A DNA stretch of 64,000 nucleotides, taken from NCBI RefSeq assembly GCF_021389955.1, contig NZ_CP089980.1, positions 4,707,001 through 4,771,000 of the forward strand, written 5' to 3'. This stretch comes from Fulvivirga maritima (GTDB lineage Bacteria; Bacteroidota; Bacteroidia; Cytophagales; Cyclobacteriaceae). Under the pieces are notes generated by a model. The model was given only the letters and a program-made list of their open reading frames with translations. It did not search any database and was not told the DNA's origin. This document shows, one piece after another, positions 26,394 to 35,346 of the stretch. Positions within the stretch are counted from its first letter, which is position 1. Each line of letters opens with the position of its first letter. The position numbers and the translations under genes were made by a program.

Positions 26394-27257
26394 ATGAGAC
26401 AGCTTAAGATTAGCAAGCAGATTACCAACAGAGAGAGTCAGTCTCTGGATAAGTATTTACAGGAGATAGGTAAAGTAGACCTGTTAACTCCTGACGAAGA
26501 GGTAGAATTAGCGCAGCGGATCCGTGAAGGAGATCAGCTGGCTTTAGAGAAACTCACTAAGGCTAACCTTAGATTTGTAGTTTCGGTAGCCAAACAATAC
26601 CAAAACCAGGGCCTTTCATTAGGTGACTTAATCAATGAAGGTAACTTAGGGCTAATTAAAGCCGCTCAAAGGTTTGATGAGACCAGAGGGTTCAAATTTA
26701 TATCATACGCTGTTTGGTGGATTCGCCAATCTATTTTGCAGGCTTTAGCTGAGCAATCCAGGATAGTGAGACTTCCGCTAAACAGAGTAGGTTCATTAAA
26801 CAAAATAAGCAAAACCTTTTCCGAACTGGAGCAGAAGTATGAGCGAGAGCCATCACCAGATGAGCTTGCAGAGGTATTAGAAGTAACTACCGCTGAAGTG
26901 GTAGATACCATGAAAATATCAGGCAGGCATGTTTCTATGGATGCTCCGTTTGTTCAGGGAGAAGAAAACAGTTTGCTAGATGTTTTGGAGAATGATCTGG
27001 ATGAAACTCCGGATTCTGAATTAATGAATGATTCTCTGAGGAGAGAGGTTCAAAGAGCTCTGTCTACTTTAACACAGCGCGAAGCAGACGTGATCACATT
27101 GTACTTCGGACTGAATGGAGAGCATTCTATGACTCTAGAAGAAATAGGAGAGAAGTTTAATTTGACAAGAGAACGTGTAAGGCAAATAAAAGAAAAAGCC
27201 ATTAGGCGTTTAAGACATACATCCAGAAGTAAGGCATTGAAGCCTTATTTAGGATAA
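26394..27257 (+). CDS. rpoD: Primary RNA polymerase sigma factor, sigma-70 family
   Basis: This 287-residue sigma factor begins directly with region 1.2 ([27 protein letters not shown]). Region 2 carries [54 protein letters not shown], region 3 follows, and region 4 has [27 protein letters not shown]. Region 1.1 and the non-conserved region of proteobacterial RpoD are absent, the normal form in Bacteroidota, whose housekeeping sigma recognises TTG/TAnnTTTG promoters like those in this window. It could be called sigA. A strong terminator follows. Confidence 0.95.
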   Translation: MRQLKISKQITNRESQSLDKYLQEIGKVDLLTPDEEVELAQRIREGDQLALEKLTKANLRFVVSVAKQYQNQGLSLGDLINEGNLGLIKAAQRFDETRGFKFISYAVWWIRQSILQALAEQSRIVRLPLNRVGSLNKISKTFSELEQKYEREPSPDELAEVLEVTTAEVVDTMKISGRHVSMDAPFVQGEENSLLDVLENDLDETPDSELMNDSLRREVQRALSTLTQREADVITLYFGLNGEHSMTLEEIGEKFNLTRERVRQIKEKAIRRLRHTSRSKALKPYLG

Positions 27258-27283
27258 CTATCACGGAATAGTAAAAATCAATC

Positions 27284-27325
27284 AGGCCTCATGCTTTTTT
27301 ATAATAGTATGAGGCCTCTTTTTTT
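27284..27325 (+). terminator. Terminator of the sigma factor gene
   Basis: AGGCCTCAT (27284-27292) / ATGAGGCCT (27309-27317) forms a 9-bp stem with a 16-base loop and is followed by a run of T. Confidence 0.85.
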
Positions 27326-27333
27326 TATATTTG
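27326..27333 (+). promoter_or_regulatory. -7 promoter element of trxB
   Basis: TATATTTG matches TAnnTTTG exactly, directly after the sigma-factor terminator and 84 bases before the trxB start. No clear TTG lies at the right upstream distance, because the terminator occupies that space. Confidence 0.45.
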
Positions 27334-27417
27334 TAGTGTAATGGAATGGCAATGAAGCCGAAAGCCCGTAGGGAGTCCATTAAATTGATATTTTAGAACT
27401 AACAGACTTAATAAATA

Positions 27418-28365
27418 ATGACACAAGAAAACGCTAAAGTACTTATTATTGGTTCTGGTCCATCTGGTTATACAGCTGCTATTTATGCAGCCAGAGCTGG
27501 TTTGAAACCTATAATGGTTACAGGAGGAGAGCCTGGAGGACAATTGACTACTACTAATGATGTAGAGAACTATCCTGGTTATCCTGATGGTGTAAACGGA
27601 CCTCAGATGATGGTGGACTTTCAGAAACAAGCTGAGAGGTTTGGTACTGACATTCGCTATGGAATGGTTACTTCAGTAGATTTTTCTGGTTATCCTCATA
27701 AAGCTGTAGTTGATGATAAATATGAAATTATAGCTGAATCTGTAATTGTATCTACTGGAGCCAGTGCTAAATACCTGGGATTACCTTCAGAAGATAAATA
27801 CCTTAACAAGGGAGTTTCTGCCTGTGCTGTTTGTGATGGATTTTTCTATAAAGGAAAAACAGTAGCAGTAGTAGGAGGTGGAGATACAGCGGCTGAAGAA
27901 GCAACTTATCTTGCTAACCTTTGCCCTAAAGTGTATCTTTTGGTAAGAAGAGATGAGATGAGAGCATCTCAAATTATGCAAAACAGAGTAGAAAAAGCTG
28001 ATAATATAGAAGTACTCTGGAATACCGAAACAGAAGAGATTTTGGGAGATGAAGAATCTGTAACTGGTATGAGAGTAAAAAACAATGTTACTGGAGAATC
28101 TAAGGACATTGATATCGATGGTTTCTTTGTAGCTATCGGGCACCAACCAAATACAGAGATATTCAAAGATTTCCTTGAAATGGATGAGACAGGATACTTA
28201 AAAGTGATCCCTGGAACATCTAAAACGAATATCGAAGGTGTTTTTGCCACTGGAGATGCTGCTGATAAAGTGTACAGACAAGCGGTAACTGCTGCAGGTA
28301 CAGGCTGTATGGGAGCGCTTGATGCGGAGAAATTCCTTTTAGCCAAAGAAATGAACGTAGTGTGA
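27418..28365 (+). CDS. trxB: Thioredoxin-disulfide reductase
   Basis: This 315-residue flavoprotein transfers electrons from NADPH to thioredoxin. It shows the FAD motif GSGPSGYTAAIYAARAGL (12-29), the redox pair Cys136-Ala-Val-Cys139 in SACAVCDG, the NADPH motif GGGDTAAEEA (153-162) and the C-terminal FAD-contact segment GVFATGDAADKVYRQAVTAAGTGCMGALDAE. The length is normal for bacterial low-molecular-weight TrxB. It is a single gene between two terminators. Confidence 0.97.
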   Translation: MTQENAKVLIIGSGPSGYTAAIYAARAGLKPIMVTGGEPGGQLTTTNDVENYPGYPDGVNGPQMMVDFQKQAERFGTDIRYGMVTSVDFSGYPHKAVVDDKYEIIAESVIVSTGASAKYLGLPSEDKYLNKGVSACAVCDGFFYKGKTVAVVGGGDTAAEEATYLANLCPKVYLLVRRDEMRASQIMQNRVEKADNIEVLWNTETEEILGDEESVTGMRVKNNVTGESKDIDIDGFFVAIGHQPNTEIFKDFLEMDETGYLKVIPGTSKTNIEGVFATGDAADKVYRQAVTAAGTGCMGALDAEKFLLAKEMNVV

Positions 28366-28393
28366 TTTTGTAGAGATGAACAATTAAAAAAGA

Positions 28394-28430
28394 AGAGGCT
28401 GCTTCCTTAAGGGAGCAGCCTCTCTCTTTT
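28394..28430. terminator. Bidirectional terminator between trxB and the dehydrogenase gene
   Basis: A 13-bp stem (AGAGGCTGCTTCC / GGGAGCAGCCTCT, one G-T pair) with a TTAA loop has A-rich sequence on the left and T-rich on the right. It separates two converging genes and suits both. Confidence 0.9.
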
Positions 28431-28445
28431 TATCGGTATTAATGT

Positions 28446-29336
28446 TTATTTCTTAAAACGATCTGCCACTATTAGGTCTTTAGTGCCATGACTCCATGAG
28501 TAAAAACCACTTCCCGTTTTTACGCCTTTATGGCCAGCCTGCACCATGTTTACTAACAGCGGACAAGGTGCATATTTTTGATTGCCTAATCCTTCATACA
28601 ATACGTTTAATATAGAAAGGCATACATCGAGCCCAATGAAATCAGCGAGTTGCAAGGGCCCCATGGGGTGAGCCATGCCAAGCTTCATTACAGTGTCTAT
28701 TTCTTCTACACCAGCCACTCCTTCAAAAAGGCTATAAATGGCTTCATTGATCATAGGCATGAGTATTCTATTGGCTACAAATCCGGGGTAATCATTTACC
28801 TCAACAGGTGCCTTGCCTAAGGTTTTGGATAGCTCCATTACCGTGGCGGTAGTTTCATCGGAAGTATTATAACCTCTTATTACTTCTACTAATTTCATTA
28901 CCGGAACGGGATTCATGAAATGCATGCCAATCACTTTTTCTGATCGTGAGGTAGAAGCAGCTATTTTGGTGATCGATATAGAAGATGTATTAGATGCTAA
29001 AATGGTGTCTGGATCACAAATGGCATCTAAATCCTTGAAAATCTTCAGCTTAAGATCAGTGTTTTCTGTGGCCGCCTCTACCACCAGTTCGGCCTCTTTA
29101 ACGCCTGCTTTGGTATCAGTATAAGTGGTAATATTTTTTAGCGTAGTGTTTTTGTGTGCTTCTGAGATTAATTCCTTTTTAATCTGTCTGTCCAGGTTTT
29201 TCTCTATGGTAGAGAGTGCCTTTTTTAGAGCATCTTCTGATAGATCAATGAGTGAAACGCTAAAGCCATTTTGAGCAAAAACATGGGCTATGCCATTACC
29301 CATAGTACCAGAACCAATTACAGCAATTTTTTTCAT
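28446..29336 (-). CDS. 3-hydroxyacyl-CoA (3-hydroxybutyryl-CoA) dehydrogenase
   Basis: This 296-residue enzyme is taken from the ATG at 29336, giving MKKIAVIGSGTMGNGIAHVFAQNG, the NAD-binding start of the family; a longer frame to 29411 adds no conserved residues. The catalytic His lies in IGMHFMNPVPVMKLVEVIRG. The C-terminal dimer domain has NDYPGFVANRILMPMINEA and HPMGPLQLADFIGLDV, and ends in GVKTGSGFYSW. It oxidises (S)-3-hydroxyacyl-CoA to 3-ketoacyl-CoA, or runs in reverse, in fatty-acid or butyrate metabolism. It is a stand-alone enzyme of the HbdA/PaaH type rather than a FadB fusion. Confidence 0.94.
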   Translation of the reverse strand: MKKIAVIGSGTMGNGIAHVFAQNGFSVSLIDLSEDALKKALSTIEKNLDRQIKKELISEAHKNTTLKNITTYTDTKAGVKEAELVVEAATENTDLKLKIFKDLDAICDPDTILASNTSSISITKIAASTSRSEKVIGMHFMNPVPVMKLVEVIRGYNTSDETTATVMELSKTLGKAPVEVNDYPGFVANRILMPMINEAIYSLFEGVAGVEEIDTVMKLGMAHPMGPLQLADFIGLDVCLSILNVLYEGLGNQKYAPCPLLVNMVQAGHKGVKTGSGFYSWSHGTKDLIVADRFKK

Positions 29337-29368
29337 GAGGTTAATAGGGTTTTGAATATTGTAATTTT

Positions 29369-29376
29369 CAAATATA
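29369..29376 (-). promoter_or_regulatory. -7 promoter element of the hydroxyacyl-CoA dehydrogenase
   Basis: On the minus strand TATATTTG is an exact TAnnTTTG match 32 bases before the start codon. It supports the ATG at 29336 as the true start, since a start at 29411 would lie upstream of this promoter. Confidence 0.5.
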
Positions 29377-29458
29377 TCAATGAAATTAAGCCCTTTCTCT
29401 CTAGCGAACAAATCTCATTTCTATTGGTTAATTTTTTCACAATAAACTTAGTAGTATC

Positions 29459-29881
29459 ATGCTGACAGAATTCAAGAAATTTATCTCTCGGGGTAATGTG
29501 GTAGAGTTAGGAGTCGGGCTTATCCTGGCTACCTATTTTGGAGCAATTGTAAAATCATTTGTAGATGATATAGTAATGCCCCCTGTAGGTCAACTGATTG
29601 CGGGTATCGACTTTTCAGAGTTAAAATACAAAATAGCTGAAAGAGCTATGGAAGATGGATCACTACAGCCAGTAACTATCAATTATGGCTTATTTATAAA
29701 TAATGTCATTACCTTTTTTATAGTGGCACTGGCGGTGTTTGTGCTTACCAAGATTTATAACAATTTCCTGCAGAAAAAGAAGGCCGAACCTGCGGCTGCT
29801 GAGGCGGCCCCTACAAGTCAGGAACAGCTATTGATGGAAATAAGAGATGCCATTAGAGAGCAAAATAGAATTAAAGAGTAG
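29459..29881 (+). CDS. mscL: Large-conductance mechanosensitive channel
   Basis: This 140-residue protein has the MscL signature: FKKFISRGNVVELGVGLILATYFGAIVKSFVDDIVMPPVGQLIAG, covering the N-terminal amphipathic helix and pore helix 1. A periplasmic loop, helix 2 (about 77-97, NVITFFIVALAVFVLTK) and a C-terminal cytoplasmic helix bundle follow. It opens under membrane tension to release solutes after osmotic downshock. It diverges from the dehydrogenase gene and has no other partner. Confidence 0.96.
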   Translation: MLTEFKKFISRGNVVELGVGLILATYFGAIVKSFVDDIVMPPVGQLIAGIDFSELKYKIAERAMEDGSLQPVTINYGLFINNVITFFIVALAVFVLTKIYNNFLQKKKAEPAAAEAAPTSQEQLLMEIRDAIREQNRIKE

Positions 29882-29899
29882 TTGGATCAATCTTTTCTT

Positions 29900-29907
29900 T
29901 AGTTTTG
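29900..29907 (+). promoter_or_regulatory. -7 promoter element abutting the cvfB-like start codon
   Basis: TAGTTTTG matches TAnnTTTG exactly and ends five bases before the ATG at 29912. If used, transcription would begin at or very near the start codon, giving a leaderless or nearly leaderless mRNA. TTG at 29882-29884 lies 15 bases upstream, slightly short. Confidence 0.45.
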
Positions 29908-29911
29908 CATT

Positions 29912-30739
29912 ATGGAAATAGGTAAATTTTACGATCTGGAAGTAGTTAAGGAACTTGACTTTGGTGTTTATCTTAAGTCTGACTTAGGGGAGATATTGCT
30001 GCCCACTAAATATGTTCCTGAGAGTGCAGCTATTGGTGATGTGCTCAATGTGTTTGTACACAGAGATTCTGAAGATAGGCTGCTGGCTACTACTTTACAT
30101 CCTAAAGGAGTGCTTGGCGACTTTGTAGGGTTGAAAGCCACTCACATTACCTACCATGGAGCTTTCATGGATTGGGGGCTTGAAAAGGACCTGTTTGTGC
30201 CTAAAAGTGAACAGCATATTCCTTTTGTAGAAGGCAATACCTATGTAGTGAGAATATGTATGGACTATAAGTCTGACAGGCTGGTAGGGGTCTCTAAAAT
30301 CAATACTTTCTTAAAGAGTGAGCACGATGAAGATCTGAATGAAGGTGACGAGGTAGATTTATTAATTTACAACCGTACTGATGTAGGCTATGCAGCCATA
30401 ATCAACCAGAAATATAAGGGGCTCATTTATGAAAATGAAGTCTTTGAGCCCGTTAGAATAGGAGACACGAAGAAAGGCTATATTAAAAAGTTGCGAGAAG
30501 ATGGTAAGATAGACTTGAGCTTAACTGCTGAAGGGAAAAAGGCTATCGATCATAATAGTGAGGTAGTGCTTGAGGCTCTTAAGAAAAGTGATGGATATTT
30601 ACCATACCATGACAAATCAGATGCTGATGATATTAAAGATGAATTTAATATGAGCAAAAAGGCCTTTAAAAGGGCAATCGGGTCTTTATATAAAGAAAGG
30701 CTTATCACTATCGAGCAAGGTGGCATAAGATTGTCATGA
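29912..30739 (+). CDS. CvfB-family S1-domain RNA-binding protein
   Basis: This 275-residue protein matches the CvfB/YitL architecture: three S1-type OB segments (about 1-60, 62-130 and 145-210, with VGLKATHITYHGAFMDWGLEKDLFVP and GYAAIINQKYKGLIYENEVF) and a C-terminal winged helix (about 225-275, FNMSKKAFKRAIGSLYKERLITIEQGGIRL). CvfB in Staphylococcus affects virulence-gene expression through RNA binding. The role here is unknown. The stop codon overlaps the start of the next gene by four bases. Confidence 0.88.
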   Translation: MEIGKFYDLEVVKELDFGVYLKSDLGEILLPTKYVPESAAIGDVLNVFVHRDSEDRLLATTLHPKGVLGDFVGLKATHITYHGAFMDWGLEKDLFVPKSEQHIPFVEGNTYVVRICMDYKSDRLVGVSKINTFLKSEHDEDLNEGDEVDLLIYNRTDVGYAAIINQKYKGLIYENEVFEPVRIGDTKKGYIKKLREDGKIDLSLTAEGKKAIDHNSEVVLEALKKSDGYLPYHDKSDADDIKDEFNMSKKAFKRAIGSLYKERLITIEQGGIRLS

Positions 30740-31125
30740 AGGCACTGATCTGGGTTTTGGGTATATGTTTAGTGAGCCTGGTAATACTATATAGCTTTAA
30801 AGAAGAGGTAAGACATTGGCTTTTGCCAAATACAATTATACTGAATAAACGAGGCTCTGTAGATGTGCAGCACTTGCGTATAGATTGGACCTATGAAGCG
30901 GCTAATGATACTATTACTATTTATGATAAAGGAGTAGAAACGAGTGAGCCGTATGAGGCCAGGGGAAGGAATGTCTTTCTTTTGTATTATGATCAAAAGT
31001 TAGTTGGGGAATTTGAGCAGTTTAAAATGTCTGCCAATACTCCCCATACCTATCTTTTTTCAATCACAGCCAGAGAAGATTCAATATTCACTGGTCTTAA
31101 AATTTTAGGGCCAGATATTAATTAA
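30736..31125 (+). CDS. Hypothetical membrane-anchored protein
   Basis: This 129-residue protein has one N-terminal hydrophobic helix (about 3-20, ALIWVLGICLVSLVILYSF) and a beta-rich remainder with no family I recognise. It is translationally coupled to the CvfB-like gene (ATGA overlap). The hydrophobic helix is followed by KEEVRHW, so it is probably a signal anchor or uncleaved signal. Its 3' end overlaps the converging ArsC-like gene by eight bases. Confidence 0.7.
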   Translation: MKALIWVLGICLVSLVILYSFKEEVRHWLLPNTIILNKRGSVDVQHLRIDWTYEAANDTITIYDKGVETSEPYEARGRNVFLLYYDQKLVGEFEQFKMSANTPHTYLFSITAREDSIFTGLKILGPDIN

Positions 31126-31546
31126 CCACTCTCGGCCTAAGGTGCGGAGGTACTTTAAATGATCCTCTGCTGTTTACATCTAACCTTAAAATATCAGTAG
31201 GTTTACGGCATAAAATAGCTCTATCATGATAAACAGCGATAGGAGCCTTGAGTAAATAAGGGTTGTTACAAAGAACTTCAAGCCATCCGGTCATAGTAAA
31301 AGTATTGCCTCTTACCTTGGCCTGATAGTTTGCATTAGACTTGTCCAGCAGGTCTTTCGGACGTAAGTCCAACCTATTAACGATTTCTTTCCATAAGGTA
31401 GTAGTAAGCTTCACCGTGGATAAGTTTAATTCATTAACATTGTTCGATACAGACCTGGCATAGGCTCTCGTTTGCTTACTTGTACTAGTCGATGGATCGT
31501 AGTAAATAAGCAGGAGCTCATTGGGGTGAAATTGAAAACTTCTCAT
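31118..31546 (-). CDS. ArsC/Spx-like thioredoxin-fold protein lacking the catalytic cysteine
   Basis: This 142-residue protein follows the arsenate reductase (ArsC) plan: a start like LLIYYDPSTSTSKQTRAYA, then LRPKDLLDKSNANY, and the late PYLLKAPIAVYHDRAILCRKPTDILRLD, which aligns with the ArsC segment containing the substrate Arg and cis-Pro. The position of the catalytic Cys (usually NPxCxxS) is occupied by Thr in DPSTSTSKQ, so arsenate reduction by the usual route is not expected. A regulatory or structural role, as for Spx, is possible. The homology is by motif and reasonably sure; the function is unknown. Confidence 0.75.
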   Translation of the reverse strand: MRSFQFHPNELLLIYYDPSTSTSKQTRAYARSVSNNVNELNLSTVKLTTTLWKEIVNRLDLRPKDLLDKSNANYQAKVRGNTFTMTGWLEVLCNNPYLLKAPIAVYHDRAILCRKPTDILRLDVNSRGSFKVPPHLRPRVVN

Positions 31547-31617
31547 TTGTTCATGGGTTTGTGTATTCTAATAATATACAAAAAATATCCCTCTAAAGCA
31601 AGAACAAACGATTGTGA

Positions 31618-31986
31618 TTACTCCTTGTAAATCTGCACTTCTTTAGCCAAACCAGTAGCATTGAATCGTATACTTAAGTATATGTGCTGCTCGTTGGTTA
31701 TAGCGCAATGCTCAGGATCTATGATCTCATAAAAGAAAAATTTCTGATTTCTTTTATAAAGCTCGTTTCTGTCTGGTTTTCCTAGTAAGATAACTATTTC
31801 ATCCTGAGTGAGGCCTTTTAGTAGTTCTCTATGCTCTTCTAGTGCGTCAACCATGTCAACTCTCACTTGCTGACAGCCATTATCATCTTGTTGCCATTCT
31901 TTCTCATCAAAGCCAGGTATATCTACTTGCTTAGATGTACAGGCTACTAATAAAATTAAAATGAAGCTTGTGATATATTTATTCAT
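31618..31986 (-). CDS. Small lipoprotein, BamE/SmpA-like
   Basis: This 122-residue protein has a lipoprotein signal with lipobox LVAC (Cys16). The centre TQDEIVILLGKPDRNELYKRNQKFFFYEI resembles the BamE/SmpA pattern, in which a helix and the G-x-P turn precede a beta-sheet; the C-terminus is beta-rich. It probably faces the periplasm from the outer membrane. Whether it belongs to the Bam complex cannot be said. It stands 71 bases upstream of the ArsC-like gene on the same strand and may share its transcript. Confidence 0.7.
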   Translation of the reverse strand: MNKYITSFILILLVACTSKQVDIPGFDEKEWQQDDNGCQQVRVDMVDALEEHRELLKGLTQDEIVILLGKPDRNELYKRNQKFFFYEIIDPEHCAITNEQHIYLSIRFNATGLAKEVQIYKE

Positions 31987-32155
31987 AGAATTTTCATTTG
32001 GATCAAAGTTACAGTGATATGCTGATCATGCACCATCTATATTTAAGAAAAACCCATAATTAGAGATGAGATTTAAAATTAGGTTTATTTGTAGGTGAAA
32101 ATGGCTACTGATGTAGAAATAATAATCTAAATTCGCAGCCAAAGAGATTGTTGTT

Positions 32156-32602
32156 ATGACGCGTTTGATAAAAGCAGCCTGGTTTGTTTCCTTATTAGTA
32201 AGTTTAGCTGCACTATTGTATGTTTATGCTTCTATACCTGTAGAAGTAATTTATAGACTAGATAACTTCGGAAATCCGATAGGGGAGATTTCCAGAGAGA
32301 CTTTCTTTTATGTTTCTCTCATTATTCTTGTTGTTGCCAATTTTTCACTATATACCGTATCCAGATCATTACAGTATAGAGATGAATCTATAAAGAATAT
32401 TATGACCAGCTGGCAGTTGAGCTTTGCATTGGTACTTAATTTCTTTTTTATAATCATATGGAACTTCATATCATTGGTTAATAGTGGTGAGCATTATGCT
32501 TATACTAACTCTGGCTATCTCATATATGTAGCCTTAGGCCTGATCGCTCTTTGGGTTTTAGCCCTGCCTCTGATATTGATTAAGAAAAAGATTTCGTCTT
32601 AA
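32156..32602 (+). CDS. Hypothetical four-helix membrane protein
   Basis: This 148-residue protein has four predicted membrane helices (about 7-25, 46-68, 88-106 and 122-142). Between helices 1 and 2 the segment SIPVEVIYRLDNFGNPIGEISRETFF resembles the loop of DUF1648-type proteins, which read like P-x-x-I-P-x-H-W-N-x-x-G. The function is unknown. It is a single gene upstream of parE, with a 170-base gap in which I see no other feature. Confidence 0.65.
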   Translation: MTRLIKAAWFVSLLVSLAALLYVYASIPVEVIYRLDNFGNPIGEISRETFFYVSLIILVVANFSLYTVSRSLQYRDESIKNIMTSWQLSFALVLNFFFIIIWNFISLVNSGEHYAYTNSGYLIYVALGLIALWVLALPLILIKKKISS

Positions 32603-32772
32603 ATATTACTGGAGTTAAGTTTTTATAAACTTCTGATTTTGAGTTTTTTATAGGGGTGCTGCAGGGCACTGATTGAATAGGTGCGTGTCACTACTTTCTA
32701 TTTGAACTCTTGAATAAATGTGAAATTTGGTGTTTATTCGCTAGATGTGTTAATGGATAATTAAAAGCAATA

Positions 32773-34644
32773 ATGGCCGAGGAAAAGAAAATTGAATATA
32801 CCGAAGATAGTATTAAGTCACTTGATTGGAAGGAGCACATCAGGTTAAGGCCTGGTATGTATATCGGAAAATTAGGTGACGGATCTGCTCAGGATGATGG
32901 TATTTATGTACTGGTAAAAGAGGTAATAGATAACAGTATTGATGAACATATGATGGGTTATGGTAAAACCATAGATGTGAAGATTACTGATCACAGGGTA
33001 GAGGTGCGAGATTATGGTAGGGGTATTCCGCTGGGAAAAGTGGTAGACTGTGTGTCTAAGATCAATACCGGTGGTAAATATGACTCTGGTGCCTTCCAAA
33101 AGTCTGTAGGACTAAATGGTGTGGGTACAAAAGCTGTGAATGCCTTGTCTGACTATTTTAAAGTACAGTCTTTTAGAGATGGTGAAACTAAAATAGCCGA
33201 GTTTAATAAAGGAGAGCTCGCAAATGAAGAAGAGGTAAAAAAATCTAGTGGCCGTAATGGTACACTCATAGCTTTTGAACCTGATGCTTCTGTATTTAAG
33301 AATTTTCATTTCAGACCCTCTTATCTGAATGACCTTATCTGGAACTATGTTTTCTTAAATGCTGGCTTGACCATTAATTTTAATGGAGAGAAATTTCACT
33401 CAGAAAATGGTCTTAAAGACTTATTGGAGAGAAAAACAGACACTGAAAATATAAGATACCCTATTATTCATTTGAAAGGGGAAGATATTGAAGTAGCCTT
33501 AACACATAGTAATCAGTACGGAGAAGAGTATTATAGTTTCGTAAACGGACAATATACAACTCAAGGTGGTACTCACCTGGCAGCTTTGAGAGAGGCTTTA
33601 GTAAAAACGGTGAGAGACTTCTATAAAAAGGATTTTGATGCTACTGATGTGAGAGCGTCAGTAGTAGGAGCTGTAGCGGTAAGAGTGCAAGAGCCCGTAT
33701 TTGAATCTCAGACCAAAACCAAGCTAGGATCTCATAGCGTGGGGCCAGACGGACCTACCATGCGTACTTTTGTGAATGACTTCATGAAAAATCAGCTAGA
33801 TAATTATCTGCATAGAAATGGAGAAGTGGCTGATGCTTTGCTGAAGAGAATTTTACAATCAGAAAGAGAGAGAAAAGAGATAGCAGGAATTAAGAAATTG
33901 GCTAATGACCGTGCCAAAAAAGCTAACCTGCATAACAAAAAGCTGAGGGACTGTCGTATTCACTTGAGTGATAAAAAAGGAGATAGAGTAGATGAAACCA
34001 TGATCTTCATTACAGAGGGAGATTCTGCCAGTGGATCTATCACTAAATCAAGAGATGTGCAGACTCAGGCTGTATTTAGCTTAAGAGGTAAACCTTTAAA
34101 TTGCTTCAACCTTACTAAAAAGGTGGTATATGAAAACGAAGAATTTAACTTGCTTCAACATGCCTTGAATATTGAAGACGGTATTGAAAATCTTCGTTAC
34201 AAAAAAATAGTAATTGCTACTGATGCTGATGTGGATGGTATGCACATTAGGTTATTGCTTTTAACCTTCTTCTTACAGTTTTTCCCTGATCTGATAAAGC
34301 AAGGGCATATCTTTATTCTGGATACACCACTTTTTAGAGTAAGGAATAAAAAAGAAACGATCTATTGCTATAGCGATGAGGAAAGAAGAGCTGCTATTGC
34401 TAAGCTGGGAAGTAAAGCTGAAATCACGCGATTTAAAGGACTCGGAGAGATTTCTCCTGATGAGTTTAAAGGCTTTATTGGAGAAGATATCAGATTAGCA
34501 CCTATTCATTTAACTAAGGATACTACCATCAATCAGTTATTGAAATTCTATATGGGTAAAAATACTCCTGAACGTCAGAATTTCATTGTAGATAGACTAA
34601 GAGTAGAAAAGGATCTGATTGAAGAAGAGCAGGAAGTGGCATAG
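32773..34644 (+). CDS. parE: DNA topoisomerase IV subunit B (ParE-type)
   Basis: This 623-residue ATPase subunit of a type IIA topoisomerase shows GHKL motifs [20 protein letters not shown] and [15 protein letters not shown]. The transducer domain follows, then a TOPRIM domain with EGDSASGS (Glu near residue 415) and [10 protein letters not shown] (near 481), and the C-terminal GLGEI segment. It lacks the long insertion typical of proteobacterial GyrB. It decatenates daughter chromosomes with ParC, encoded at 35701. Two small genes, satD and a membrane protein gene, lie between the subunits in the same direction. Confidence 0.93.
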   Translation: MAEEKKIEYTEDSIKSLDWKEHIRLRPGMYIGKLGDGSAQDDGIYVLVKEVIDNSIDEHMMGYGKTIDVKITDHRVEVRDYGRGIPLGKVVDCVSKINTGGKYDSGAFQKSVGLNGVGTKAVNALSDYFKVQSFRDGETKIAEFNKGELANEEEVKKSSGRNGTLIAFEPDASVFKNFHFRPSYLNDLIWNYVFLNAGLTINFNGEKFHSENGLKDLLERKTDTENIRYPIIHLKGEDIEVALTHSNQYGEEYYSFVNGQYTTQGGTHLAALREALVKTVRDFYKKDFDATDVRASVVGAVAVRVQEPVFESQTKTKLGSHSVGPDGPTMRTFVNDFMKNQLDNYLHRNGEVADALLKRILQSERERKEIAGIKKLANDRAKKANLHNKKLRDCRIHLSDKKGDRVDETMIFITEGDSASGSITKSRDVQTQAVFSLRGKPLNCFNLTKKVVYENEEFNLLQHALNIEDGIENLRYKKIVIATDADVDGMHIRLLLLTFFLQFFPDLIKQGHIFILDTPLFRVRNKKETIYCYSDEERRAAIAKLGSKAEITRFKGLGEISPDEFKGFIGEDIRLAPIHLTKDTTINQLLKFYMGKNTPERQNFIVDRLRVEKDLIEEEQEVA

Positions 34645-34710
34645 TTTTGTAATAATATTACAAAATATCAATCTTTGTATTTTTATTACAAAATATCTAT
34701 TATTGTAATA
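34619..34710 (+). promoter_or_regulatory. Promoter and array of inverted half-sites before satD
   Basis: TTG (34619-34621), a 20-base spacer and TAGTTTTG (34642-34649, exact TAnnTTTG) form a good promoter that overlaps the parE stop codon. From 34645 there is a palindrome TTTTGTAAT-N3-ATTACAAAA (34645-34665). A second, looser pair follows: TTTGTAT (34674-34680) and ATTACAAAA (34685-34693). ATTGTAATA lies at 34702-34710. The 14-mer TATTACAAAATATC occurs twice, 28 bases apart (34656, 34684). Such an array over the promoter and leader looks like a repressor operator. Autoregulation by the SatD helix-turn-helix is a hypothesis. Confidence 0.6.
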
Positions 34711-34713
34711 TTA

Positions 34714-35346
34714 ATGCAAAAAGAGAAGTATTATATCGTCATGGCAGACATTATTGATAGCTCCGATAAAGCCGGAGGATCATTAATGCACCACTTTAAG
34801 GAGATGGTGAATTCTGTAAATGAAAGGCTCAGTGAAAAGATTATTTCTCCGTTTACCATTACTTTAGGAGATGAGTTTCAGGGAATAGTTAACTCCCTGC
34901 AAACAGCGGTGGAAGTAATCTTTCTTATGGATGAGATATTGCTGGAGGCAGAAGAAGCCTATAAACTGAGGTTTGTAATTAACTTTGGTGTTATAGATAC
35001 ACCCATAAATAAAGAGCAGGCTTATGAAATGTTGGGAGAGGGGCTTACAGTGGCTCGTCGTTCTTTGGGTGAGTTAAAATCAGCGGAAAGTGATATTTTA
35101 GTAGCCGGTCTTGATCAGCCGTTAGAGGAGAATTTGAATATGGCTTTTCAGCTATACAGAATGATTTATGACGACTGGGGCACCAAAGACAGGCCCATAG
35201 CCAGAAGCTTTTTGAAGGAGCCGGACTACAAGAAGGTGGCAGAGATCTATAGTAAAGATATTTCTACCATGTGGAGACGGCAAAAGAGTCTTAAAATTGA
35301 TGAATTTAATATAGCACGGAAACTTATTCTTAATCTTAGCTCATGA
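34714..35346 (+). CDS. satD: SatD-family protein
   Basis: This 210-residue protein is taken from the ATG at 34714 (MQKEKYYIVMADIIDSSD); a frame from 34675 would start inside the operator array. The N-terminal two thirds match SatD: IVMADIIDSSDKAGG, then TLGDEFQGIV and VINFGVIDTPI. The last 50 residues (KKVAEIYSKDISTMWRRQKSLKIDEFNIARKLI) look like a helix-turn-helix. SatD was named from the Streptococcus acid-tolerance locus; its biochemical role is not settled. It overlaps the following membrane protein gene by four bases. Confidence 0.85.
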   Translation: MQKEKYYIVMADIIDSSDKAGGSLMHHFKEMVNSVNERLSEKIISPFTITLGDEFQGIVNSLQTAVEVIFLMDEILLEAEEAYKLRFVINFGVIDTPINKEQAYEMLGEGLTVARRSLGELKSAESDILVAGLDQPLEENLNMAFQLYRMIYDDWGTKDRPIARSFLKEPDYKKVAEIYSKDISTMWRRQKSLKIDEFNIARKLILNLSS

